DNA of 64,000 bases from Colocasia esculenta (Eukaryota > Streptophyta > Magnoliopsida > Alismatales > Araceae): contig CM024755.1 of the NCBI GenBank assembly GCA_014218235.1, positions 36,042,713 through 36,106,712 of the forward strand. Direction: 5' to 3'. The notes below the pieces were generated by a model, which saw nothing but the letters and a program-made list of their open reading frames with translations, was not told the DNA's origin and made no database searches. This document shows, one piece after another, positions 54,401-63,158 of the stretch (position 1 is the first letter of the stretch; each line of letters opens with the position of its first letter). Both the position numbers and the translations under genes were made by a program.

Positions 54401-54538
54401 ATCCGTCGGAGACGAAGGCGACGGCGGGTATCCCGTGGCCATCTTCAAATGCATTTTTCCTTCTGCACTTGTAGTTATCTGCCTGGTTGCAACGTCTTCA
54501 TTTCTAACAGTTGAATTCTTTGTTCGGCAGGATTAACG

Positions 54539-54784
54539 ATGTCCCGTTCGTCGAGGCACCGCGGGGAGAACAGCGGGGCGTCTCGCCAGCCAGAGAGTAT
54601 TGTCCGGCAGATGGGCGAGCCGATGCCTTCTTTTACCCTTTGTCCCATAAGGAGGGAGGACTCGTCCCAGCTTGATCGCAGTGTCAGGGCATGTGCCCGG
54701 GGACCGTTGGAGGAGCCTTCGCCTTTGTTTTGTTTTGAGCCGACGTTTATATTTTACCGGCTACAGCGAGATTTTGAGAAATGA
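54539..54784 (+). pseudogene. short antisense frame next to PPT of B2
   Basis: An 81-residue plus-strand frame starting MSRSSRHRG, at the place where A and A2 carry their PMD gene start. No PMD motif is seen. A splice-like CTTTGTTCGGCAG precedes it, as before the ATG in A. It may be the start of a lost antisense gene; this is speculative. Confidence 0.3.
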
Positions 54785-55640
54785 CAACTTTCGGATCCTC
54801 GGCCATATTTTCTTTTGGCACGAGAGCAACCTTTGTCTGCACCTTTTTGCTTTGTCAAGTGTAGTTGCCGCCGTCCTTCTGGCCTGGCTCGTCCCATTTC
54901 TTCTTGGTTTTTGAACCAGTGAGTTTGAGCAACGCTTCTTTTCCGTCAAGTTTTGCATTTCTGGCATTCTTCCAGATCTGATGCAAACTTTCGCTGCCGA
55001 GGCTGGCCTTATTGGCTTTGCTTGAGAATTTGATTTGGCTGGAGATTTAATTTGACATCTCCCTCTTGAATTTTGCCTTTTCTGGCTTTTTTCAAGATCT
55101 GATGCACGAATACTGCTGCTAAGGATGGCCTTTTTGGCTTTGCTTAACAACCCGACTTTGATGTTTGGTCGATAAAGCTTGTCTTTTCTGACTTTGCTCT
55201 TCAGCCTGATTTGGTATCTTCCTCTGTGAGACGGGCCTTCTTGGCTTTTCTCAAGATTTCGTTCGGCACCTTCCTCTTGAATCTTACATTTCTCGCATTC
55301 TTCAAGATCTGATGCAAACTTTCACTACTGAGGCTGGCCTTCTTGGCTTTGCTCAGCAATCCGCTTTCAACGCTTGGTCGATGGAGCTTGCCTTTCCGGG
55401 CTTTGTTCTTTTGGCCTCGCCCCCGACACTTGCCTTTCTGGCTTTTCTCGAGGCTTGACCTGGCATCTATCTCCTGAATTTTGCATTTCTGGCATTCTTC
55501 AAGATCTGACGCAACATTCTGGTGCTGGGGCCGGCCTCCCTGGCATTGCTCAACAGTTGTTTCATGCTTCAGGTTGCTTGACGGGTACGACCCGTTTGCT
55601 CGAGCAACACCTCCCTCTCCTTTAGGGGAGTTCATCATTG
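54785..55640 (-). repeat. Lys/Ser-rich degenerate repeats, B2
   Basis: Minus-strand frames repeat LSKAKKASLSSE, DLEECQKCKIQE and LEKSQKGK in about 60-bp steps, interrupted by stops. The same material is in B1 and L1 at the same place. No known domain. Confidence 0.5.
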
Positions 55641-55684
55641 TTCGTTCATTTCATTTTTTCATCATCTCTTTTTTTCTTTCACAT

Positions 55685-55905
55685 TACCATCCCAAGTGCC
55701 CTTTCGGGTTTTCACCGGAGATGGCCCCCTCTGGCTTTTTCCAGTGCGCCCTTTCAGGTTTTCACACCGAGGGGTTACCCATTTTTGCCTGAGGCGCCCT
55801 TTCGGATTTTCACCTCAGCCGGGTTTGGGGCCTTTTTACCCTTGAACATCCCTTTTTGGGGGGGCAATGGTCAAGTCCGCCGAGACATCTCTATTTTTAG
55901 TCTCT
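55685..55905 (+). repeat. GGGTTTTCAC hairpin cluster, B2 copy 1
   Basis: Same three-core layout as 16676-16890 with a few mismatches (TTTCAGG, CAGTG/CACACCG). It ends GACATCTCTATTTTTAGTC. Confidence 0.85.
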
Positions 55906-55974
55906 TTTCTTTTTATTTATTTATACATATATTTTGGGGTCCGGGGCCGGACCCTGGGGCATTTGATTATGGGG

Positions 55975-56720
55975 TTTGCAACTTAGACTTAGCCTACCAT
56001 TGTGGTTTGTTGGCTAAGGGGATTTCGGTTAGCCTACCATTTTGGTTTACTGGCTAAGCGATTTGAGTTAACCTACCGTTTTGATTTGCTGGCTAAGGGG
56101 GTTTGATTCGGCCTATCATTGAGGTTTATCGGCCGAAAGGGGCATTTGTTTTGGTCTACCACGGTGGTTTGTTGACCACGGAATTTGGATTAGCCTACCA
56201 TTTTGGTTTGCTGGCTAAGGGATTTGACCTGGTCGACCATGGCAGTTTGTTAACCAAGGAAAGGGTTTAGCCTACCATTTGGTTTGCTGGCTAAGGGCTT
56301 GGGTTAGACTACCATTTTGGTTTGCTGGCTAAGGATTTAACTCGGCCGACCATGATGGTTTGCTGGCCAAGGAAAAGGATTAGCCTACTATTTTGGTTTG
56401 CTGGCTAGGGATTTGACCTGGTCGACCATGGCGGTTTGTTGACCAAGGAAAGGGTTTAGCCTACCATTTGGGTTTGCTGGCTAAGGGTTTAATCTGGCCT
56501 ACCATGATGGTTTATTGGCCAGATGGGTTAGCCTACCGTTTTAGTTTGCTGGCTAAGGGTTTAACTTGACCTGCCGTGACGGTTTGTTGGCCAAGAGGGG
56601 GCATAGCCTACCATTTTGGTTTATTGGCTGGGGGAAATAGGCTTGACCGACCACCATGGTTTGTTGGCCAAGAGGGAAATATGGCCCAACCTACCGCTTC
56701 GGTTTACCGACTGAGCGGGC
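55975..56720 (+). repeat. mixed hairpin array of B2, most varied stems
   Basis: About 17 hairpins around a constant CTACC(A/G)...GGTTTGYTG core. Perfect examples: TTAGCC/GGCTAA (many), TTCGGCC/GGCCGAA (56107-56137), TGGTC/GACCA and ATCTGGCC/GGCCAGAT (56492-56524). Some have one mismatch (CTTGaCC/GGcCAAG). Confidence 0.9.
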
Positions 56721-56799
56721 AATGACTTGATAGGTAATGACGATGATGATTTATTGTGTTTTTTTCTCTTTTTTTTTCTTCTTTTTTTTTCGTTACCGA

Positions 56800-57015
56800 C
56801 TCCCGCGCCCTTTCGGGTTTTCACGAAAACCGCCCCCCCCCCCCTAGGTTTTTCCAGTGCACCCTTTCGAGTTTTCACACCGAGGGGTTACCCATTTTTG
56901 CCTGAAGCGCCCTTTCGGGTTTTCACCTTAGCCGGATTTTCGGCTTTTTTGCCCTTGGGTACTTCTTTCGGAGAGTGACCAAGTCTGTCGGGACATCTCT
57001 ATTTTTAGTCCCTTT
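56800..57015 (+). repeat. GGGTTTTCAC hairpin cluster, B2 copy 2
   Basis: Three cores, one of them decayed to CACCCTTTCGAG. A run of C at about 56834-56845 replaces part of the spacer. Confidence 0.82.
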
Positions 57016-57104
57016 TCTCTTTTCTTCTATTTTTTTTTTGAAGCTTGGGATCCGGAGCGGTGCTGCGAAACCTTGGGCCATAGAATTTGTTGTTTGGTCT
57101 TAGT

Positions 57105-57740
57105 CTACCATTGTGGTTCGTTGGCTAAGGATTTTATCTGGCCTACCATGATGGTTTGTTGGCCAGAGGGGAGGTTTAGCCTACCATTTTGATTTGCTGG
57201 CTAAAGGATTTGACTTAACCGACCAGGATGGTTTGTTGGCCAAGGAAAAGGATTAGCCTACCAGTGTGGTTTGCTGGCTAAGGGTAATACAGCCTACCGT
57301 GGAGGTTTACTAGCTGTACGGGCATGGCTTAGCCGACCTTATCGGTTTGCTGGCTAAGGGGATTGACTCAGTCGACCATCATGGTTTATTGACCAAGAAG
57401 GATTTAGCCTACCGTTTTGGTTTGCTGGCCGAGGATTTTGACTCGGTCGACCATCATGGTTTGTTGACCGGGAAAGAATTAGCCTACCATTTTGGTTTGC
57501 TGGCTAAAGGTCTTGACTTGGGTTAACCTACCATTTGGGTTTGCTGGCTAAAGGTTAACTTAACCAACCAGGATGGTTTGTAGGTCAAGGAAAGGGGTTA
57601 GCCTACCATTTTGGTTTGCTGGCTCAGAGTTTGACTCGGTTGACCATCATGGTTGGTTGACCGGGGAAGATTTAACCTACTATTTTGGTTTGCTGGCTAA
57701 GGATTTTGACTCGGTCGACCATCATGGTTTGTTGACCAAG
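57105..57740 (+). repeat. mixed hairpin array of B2, second block
   Basis: Includes TCTGGCC/GGCCAGA (near 57130), ACAGC/GCTGT (57289-57317), TTAGCC/GGCTAA and CGGTC/GACCG (57444-57470). CGGTC/GACCG is the paired change of TGGTC/GACCA. Confidence 0.9.
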
Positions 57741-57809
57741 GAAAACATAATTCATAAAGGAGAGAATTCTTGTTTCTTTTTCTTCCCTCTTCTTTTTTTT
57801 TTACCAACC

Positions 57810-58020
57810 CTGGCGCCCTTTCGGATTTCCACCAAGGCCGGCCCCCTCTGACTTTTTCCAACGCGCCCTTTCGGATTTTCACGTTGAGGGATTATCCATT
57901 TTTGCTTGGGGCACCCTCTCAGATTTTCACCCCAACCGGATTTTTGGCCCTTTTACCCTTGGACACTCCTTTTGGGGAGTGGCCAAGTCTGCCGGGACAT
58001 CTCTATTTTTAGTCCCTTTT
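57810..58020 (+). repeat. GGGTTTTCAC hairpin cluster, B2 copy 3
   Basis: Adjoins the integrase end. CAACG/CGTTG middle hairpin and long hairpin CTTGGaCACTCC...GGAGTGgCCAAG (57958-57987), in which the base after CTTGG and its partner region differ from 17839-17868. Confidence 0.85.
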
Positions 58021-58048
58021 TTTTTGGCATGGGCGCATGTGCCCAGTT

Positions 58049-58601
58049 TTAGCCTGATTCGGACATGGGGGAATCAGAGGGTGGCTGCCCCCTGAATTCA
58101 TGTTCGGGGGCATAATACATTTTCAAATGTTTGCCATTTAGTGGCGGGAAAGGGCGGTCGCCAGTGTGTGTCGCCAGCATATATCCTCCGCCTACATACA
58201 CTCCAGTGACCACATATGGCCCACGCCAGTTTGGCTGGAGTTTGTCGCTTGATTTGCCCGCCATGACTTCTCTTTGCTTCACCATGACGAGGTCGCCTTC
58301 CTTGAAGGCACGAGGCCTAACTAGCTTGTCATAGACTCAAGTCATGCGAGCTTGGTAGGATATACGCTTCCAACCTTTTGCCTTCTAGGTCGGACAGTTC
58401 CTCCAACCTTTTTTCTATTTCTTGTCGTTCCTCAGCCTGGAGACTGGTATGGACGGCTACCCTGTAGGAGGACATTTCGGCTTCAATGGGGAGCATGGCT
58501 TCAGCTCCGTACACCAGAGAGAAGGGGGAGCACCCAGTGGGGGTCCGATAGACCGTTCGGTACGCCCAAAGTGCTTCATGTATCTTCTCCCCCCCAGTCG
58601 T
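58049..58601 (-). pseudogene. integrase C-terminal part of element B2
   Basis: The minus strand reads VYGAEAMLPIEAEM, SSYRVAVHTSLQAEE, KRLEELSDLEGKRLEAY, then a frame break near 58345 and a TGA near 58338, then KEGDLVMVKQREVMAGKS, WRGPYVVTGVY (GPY/F) and PPLNGKHLKMYYAPEHEF. It is homologous to the end of 29913-31091. Cut by element C at 58602. Confidence 0.87.
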
Positions 58602-59042
58602 TGTTGAACCCGAAAAATATCAGGGCTTAAACAAACCCCGGGCGACAAACACGACCTGGGGAAACCGGGAATAAACTCCCGATCCCCCGCTCGGACATCG
58701 GAAACAAACGAGCCCGAGTGCTTGCGTCAATCCGGAGTGGCCCGGAAGCTAGATGCCCGAGAAGCTCGTCGACGGCGAAGAATGCGTACCCCGGATGCCA
58801 GAAACCCCGCGTCCGGATCAACGTTCAAAGCCGCACCCGAAGCCGAAGGGTTCGAGGAAGTCAAATACACGTGCCTCCAGAAAACGGGGACAAACGCACG
58901 TGGGACGGCCGAAGAAACACAAGCGGCGCACGTGTGCATGCGCGCGGCACGGCCATCAACCAACAAACCGGGCACGGGAGGCCCACAGAGCTCTCTCCCG
59001 AGAAATACGCAGGAAAATACAAAGAGAAGAAGGCCCCACCCC

Positions 59043-59050
59043 ATTATATA
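59043..59050 (-). promoter_or_regulatory. minus-strand TATA of LTR C
   Basis: TATATAAT on the minus strand, at the outer edge of the GC-rich block and divergent from 59720-59728. Confidence 0.4.
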
Positions 59051-59084
59051 GGTGGTGGGCCAAAGGGAGGCCCCAGGAGGGCCG

Positions 59085-59535
59085 TCGGTCAGCCCCCCCC
59101 CCCGCCAATGAGGGGGGGGCCGCCAGTTCACTCCCCCCGCAGGGGGGCGCCGGTTCGGCCCCCTGACAGGGGGGGGCGCCGGTCAGCCCCCCCGCCAGTA
59201 AGGGGGGGGACCGCCGGTTCGATCCCCCAACAGGGGGGGGGGGGGGGTGCGCCGGTCAGTCCCCTGCCAGCCAGGGGGGGCGCCGGTTCACCCCCCCCCC
59301 CCCCGCCAACCAGGGGGGCGCCGGTTCGGCCCCCCACCAGCAGGGGGGGCCGCCGATTCGGCCCCCAAACGGGGGCGCCGGTCAGCCCCCCCGCCAGCCA
59401 AGAGGGGGCACCGGTTCGGCCCCCCACCAGTAGGGGGGGGGGGGGGGCCGATTCGGCCCCCAAACAGGGGCGCCGATTCGGCCCCCGCGCCAGCGAGGAG
59501 GGCCGCCAGCCAGGGGCCTGACTGGCGGGCACCTC
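59085..59535. repeat. GC-rich GGGCGCCGGTTCGGCCCC repeats in U3 of C
   Basis: About 12 degenerate 30-50-bp units mixing CCGCCAG, GGGGGGGCGCCGGT and TCGGCCCCC, with C and G runs of 8-14. Open frames in all phases are repeat artefacts. Homopolymer lengths may be unreliable. Confidence 0.82.
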
Positions 59536-59719
59536 TGCCAGTCCGGCTTCTCGCGCACTCGTCCCCGCTGGTTCTCTCCGCCTCGACGCTCGCGCCGACC
59601 GAGCCTCCGCCGGGCGGGTACCCCCGCCGGTTGCTACCTCTCTGCCGCGCTGCCTCGCCGCTTGTGCCGCGCACCCCCGCCGGGTCGCATACCTCCGCCG
59701 GTTCGACCCGCCGAAGCCC

Positions 59720-59728
59720 TATAAATAG
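59720..59728 (+). promoter_or_regulatory. TATA box of LTR C (gag-pol direction)
   Basis: TATAAATAG about 185 bp past the GC-rich block, followed by a CGACGACCACGACGACGAC-rich leader. It should give an R-U5 of about 550 bp. Confidence 0.6.
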
Positions 59729-60305
59729 AGGGCCATACCCCATTTGCAAAGACCACGACGACGACCACGACGACGACGAAGACGCGCGGAGAACGCCCAA
59801 AGGTCTACACGTTTGCCGTGCGCGAGCTTTGATAGGCCGCACGTGTCGGGAAAAGTTCTCGACATCCCGTGGTGTGCTGTCCTCCGTGGTCGGGGCCTCC
59901 TGCGCTCGTCTACACAGACACCACAGGTTGTTACAGGACCCCCGTTGTACATGTCTAAATCCTCTGGTGTCATAAATGACACACGTCGAGGCACATGTTT
60001 AAGTCCTCCGGTGTCATAAAACGACACACGTCGAGGCACGTATCGCAGGTATTCGAGTGTTATACTCGATGTAAATAAAACATCGACTTCGGTCGGTGGG
60101 GAACGGTCCAATACACGATCACTCAAATCGCCCTGAACGCGAGCACACGCAGAAAAAATGAAATATGCGAGGGTGCCGGGTCGAAAAGAAAGCGAAAAGA
60201 AAGAGAAAAAAGAACAATGAACAGGAACCCTCCGGGGCGAAATTCATTCTTTTTCGAAATAAGAAAGAAAGAAAGAAAAAAAAAAAATTCCGCGTTCCAA
60301 CAATC

Positions 60306-60323
60306 TGGCACGCCCGGTGGGAC
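60306..60323 (+). other. primer-binding site of element C
   Basis: TGGCACGCCCGGTGGGAC starts three bases after the LTR end and is identical to the PBS of element A. Confidence 0.88.
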
Positions 60324-60461
60324 TGTTCCTGCCTTCCATGCATATGTAAAAAGACCGTATGCCGATATGAAAATATAAGATGACTAATTTCCACGCCACA
60401 GGTACAAGGAGCGAAAGCCGACGAGAAAAGTCCGCCTCCACCTGCAACTCAAGCTTGCTCG

Positions 60462-61079
60462 ATGGCCGCCGTTACCTACAGTCCTCTGGTCGTCGCGTGC
60501 CACGCCAAATGTGGCTACTTGACTACGCCGATCGTGTTCGGCGACTTTCCTACTGTGGTGGGATCCCCCTACTTCCTAGGGGTGGTCCCCGCCGCTCAAG
60601 CAATGCCGGCGGTGACCCCAAAGGCAGTAACTAGGGGCACCAAACCCCGTTCAAGTCAAGGCCGAGTCTTCTCGGTTAACACCATCTCTTGCGTCGCGGT
60701 CTCCAGAAAACAGGGACAGCGCCAAGGACGCAGGGGCAGCAAGCCCCGCGCAGTCGTCTCCAACTCCGGCAAAACCGTGCTAGTTGGAGACATCCGCGTC
60801 AGGCTCGATGGAGGCGAGCCGATATTGCCCCGGGACAGAAGCGTCCCTACGGTGGCAACCTCCAACCAATTCGCTCCCCTCCAAGGGATGCGTCAAGAAG
60901 ATCGGGACTCCACAAAAGGAGCCCGACAGGGGCAGGCATCGAGGTCGGCGCCCCAGCTGCCTCGCAAAATGAGGCAAATGTGGGTGACCAAGCAGGAAGC
61001 CCGCCAAATCAAGCAAGCCAGAGCGGGCCAACACGCCGAAGGCCTCAGGAAGGTAATTCCTGAGCGAGAAAAAGTTTAG
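60462..61079 (+). CDS. Gag N-terminal part of element C
   Basis: 205 residues from ATG at 60462 (MAAVTYSPLVV) to TAG at 61077. It shares with element A the blocks GYLTTPIVFGDF, TVVGSPYFLGVVP, VGDIRVRLDG and PRDRSVPTVATSNQF. Basic and Gln-rich towards the end. The same reading frame continues after the TAG and stays open to a second TAG at 61278-61280 (RKPNFVSTQ, RVSVFERLS). No domain of known function is recognised. Confidence 0.82.
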   Translation: MAAVTYSPLVVACHAKCGYLTTPIVFGDFPTVVGSPYFLGVVPAAQAMPAVTPKAVTRGTKPRSSQGRVFSVNTISCVAVSRKQGQRQGRRGSKPRAVVSNSGKTVLVGDIRVRLDGGEPILPRDRSVPTVATSNQFAPLQGMRQEDRDSTKGARQGQASRSAPQLPRKMRQMWVTKQEARQIKQARAGQHAEGLRKVIPEREKV

Positions 61080-61298
61080 GACCCCGAACCTCCTCGTCCC
61101 CGCGGACACAAACGCAGGGGCATTTATAGGAAGCCCAACTTCGTCTCCACCCAAGCGAAACCCGCTGAAGGGGAAGCCGCGAGCCATGCTGGAGCTTCCG
61201 CGCCTCGAGTCTCGGTCTTTGAAAGACTGAGCGCCTCGGTCTTCACCAGGCTAGGAGCGGCAATCCGTCCAAGTGCTTAGAAGCTCAAGAAGCGGAGA
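61080..61298 (+). pseudogene. Gag segment between two in-frame TAG codons (element C)
   Basis: Same frame as the pieces on either side. It carries RGHKRRGIYRKPNF and RVSVFERLS, matched in element A (RKGIYRKPNY, RVSVFDRIS). TAG at 61278-61280 interrupts just before KLKKRRVQQ. Confidence 0.7.
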
Positions 61299-63158
61299 GT
61301 GCAGCAGACGTCTGAAGAAGGTGGAGGCATGAAAATCTTCACCTGCTATGCTTCTGGAAGGGAAGCAGCTGGACCATCCGGCATCCCTGCAGGAGCGCTA
61401 AGGATAAACGAATTCGGACAGGACGACGAAACCGTCCTCCGGTACACCCAGAACGCTGCCAGAAGACCTCTCCAAGGGCAGCAAGGCAGTCAAGCTGGAC
61501 CCCTAAATCTGGGGCAGGTTCTCGAGCCTCCACTCGAGCATGATCAAAGACCCCTCCCGGGGCAGGTCCAGCTGGACCTCGAAGGAGGGGAAGAAGACGA
61601 AGTCGCCAGCCTCCACCTCGGAGATCAACAACTGCCGGCTGACGGGGAGCAAGCCGAAGTGTTCCTCATGCCTCCAACCAGAGCCGCCTTCCAAGCAATG
61701 ACGGAAGACGCCAAGTATGATTTTATACAGCACTGGCAGGCTGAAATGGCCAACCTCCTGGCAGAGCGAGGGCAGCAGGCAGGGGCAAATGCGCCACGCC
61801 GCCAAGTGCCGACGGCAAACCAAAGTGCTCGGGCAAGACATCAACAAGGTGACTTGCCCGATGTCAACCCACGCACAGCCGTGGTCAATGACTATACCGT
61901 TGATCCGGTCCAACAGCCGCGCAGGGGCATAAACTCCCAAGCCTCCGCGGCCGAAGATATTGTGGCCCAGCGGCGAATGATTGAAAAGATCGTGGACGAC
62001 CGCTTCGCTCAACGAGGCGAGGGAATTGCCACTATAGATCTCTACAGCGTGCCATATCCCGTCCACCATCAATTCAAGAAACTGCCACCGGACTGCCCCA
62101 AGGCGCCAAAGTTGCAGAAGTTTGACGGACAGGGCTCGCCAAATAAGCACCTGGCCTACTATATAACGGCCATGGGAGAGTTGGCATTCGACGAATCTTA
62201 TCTCCTCCGTTACTTCGCAACGTCCCTGACGGGTACCGCCTTCCAATGGTACTCAAGGTTAAGGCCCAATTCCATTGTCGACTGGGCTGACCTCCAAAAG
62301 AAATTCGCCGACCGTTTCCAAACGGCCGAAAGAAAGGTGTCGCTCGCAGAGCTATGCTCCCTCAAGCAAAGAAAAGGAGAAACGGCACTCGACTTCATCA
62401 AGCGGTGGCGTGACTTCAGCATGAGGTGCGACAACCCCCCGACGCAAGAAGATGCCATAACTATCTGTCGACGGGGCTTGGCGGCGCAGATAAGCGAAAA
62501 GCTGCTGGGAACAAACATCAAAGGTTTTGATCAGCTCAATGCGGTCGTGGCGGAGATCGAAATGTTCTTCGCCGATAACCCGATGCAAGCTCCTTCGAAA
62601 AGCAAGCTGGGCAAGGAGCGTGCCGTTGGCAAAGAAGCCAATGATGTGGACTTCGCCCCGCAAAGTAAGGGGAAGAAGATCATGGCCTCTGGCGCTCCAA
62701 GCAAGAAGGCGGAAGAAAGACCGCCTCCAACTTCACTGCCAAAGCGTATGAGCACGCCATACTCCTTCAAAAGGGATCATACGAAGATGCTCTTCAAGCT
62801 GTGCATGAAGAATGACCTGCTCAAGCTTCCGGCATTGAGAAGACCAAGTGAAGCAGATAGAGTGGATGAGCTGGATTACTGTCTCTACCACCGCATGCTG
62901 GGGCACTCCATTGAAGACTGCTACGTCTTCAAAAATGAAATACAGAAGCTGATCCAGAGCCGCCTTATCACCATGCATGAACACTTGGTCGATCCTCCAC
63001 AGCCCCATGCCTGGGACCAATCGAGGCAATCGGCCAACGTCATCCATCTCGATGCGCCGGCTCCTGAACCTGAAGACCACGAGGCAAATCCTTGGGACGC
63101 TCATTCCACGAATGGATGGGAAGGGGATCATCCCTCAGCTTCGGAGCGCAGGACATAG
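61299..63158 (+). CDS. Gag capsid domain and first knuckle of element C
   Basis: 619 residues. FTCYASGREAAG, acidic/Gln-rich region, FQAMTEDAKYDFIQHWQAEM, then the gag domain (SYLLRYFATSLTGTAFQWY, DRFQTAERKVSLAELCSLKQ, TALDFIKRWRDFSM) near residues 280-400. Next are a linker, PYSFKRDHTKMLFKLC and the first CHHC knuckle CLYHRMLGHSIEDC (62879-62920). It ends at TAG 63156-63158. The frame is the same as upstream and downstream, so the start at 61299 is not a true start. Confidence 0.88.
   Translation: MQQTSEEGGGMKIFTCYASGREAAGPSGIPAGALRINEFGQDDETVLRYTQNAARRPLQGQQGSQAGPLNLGQVLEPPLEHDQRPLPGQVQLDLEGGEEDEVASLHLGDQQLPADGEQAEVFLMPPTRAAFQAMTEDAKYDFIQHWQAEMANLLAERGQQAGANAPRRQVPTANQSARARHQQGDLPDVNPRTAVVNDYTVDPVQQPRRGINSQASAAEDIVAQRRMIEKIVDDRFAQRGEGIATIDLYSVPYPVHHQFKKLPPDCPKAPKLQKFDGQGSPNKHLAYYITAMGELAFDESYLLRYFATSLTGTAFQWYSRLRPNSIVDWADLQKKFADRFQTAERKVSLAELCSLKQRKGETALDFIKRWRDFSMRCDNPPTQEDAITICRRGLAAQISEKLLGTNIKGFDQLNAVVAEIEMFFADNPMQAPSKSKLGKERAVGKEANDVDFAPQSKGKKIMASGAPSKKAEERPPPTSLPKRMSTPYSFKRDHTKMLFKLCMKNDLLKLPALRRPSEADRVDELDYCLYHRMLGHSIEDCYVFKNEIQKLIQSRLITMHEHLVDPPQPHAWDQSRQSANVIHLDAPAPEPEDHEANPWDAHSTNGWEGDHPSASERRT

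Larger units (their letters stand above)
54384..58601 (-). mobile_element. internal 3' region of element B2
   Basis: In element sense (right to left): integrase tail, cluster, array, cluster, array, cluster, Lys-rich repeats, a short antisense frame and the PPT. No PMD domain is present. The element is cut by element C at 58602; the rest of pol is off the window. Confidence 0.82.
58602..60302 (+). mobile_element. 5' LTR of element C
   Basis: 1701 bp, TGTTGAACCCG...GCGTTCCAACA, the same ends as B1 and B2 in reverse. It has a GC-rich repeat block (59085-59535) between a minus TATA (59043-59050) and a plus TATA (59720-59728), then TGTCATAAA-ACGACACACGTCG units (59955-60035). The PBS-like motif found inside the other LTRs is absent here. 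Confidence 0.9.

Noticed and set aside
55975..57740. A CRISPR-like array (regular repeats with spacers)
   Set aside because: Spacing looks CRISPR-like, but units are themselves variable hairpins, spacers are not unique, no cas genes exist and the context is a plant retrotransposon.
58718..59975. GC-rich overlapping frames of 134-267 codons in LTR C
   Set aside because: They run through U3 repeats and the TATA region on both strands. No domain; composition effect.
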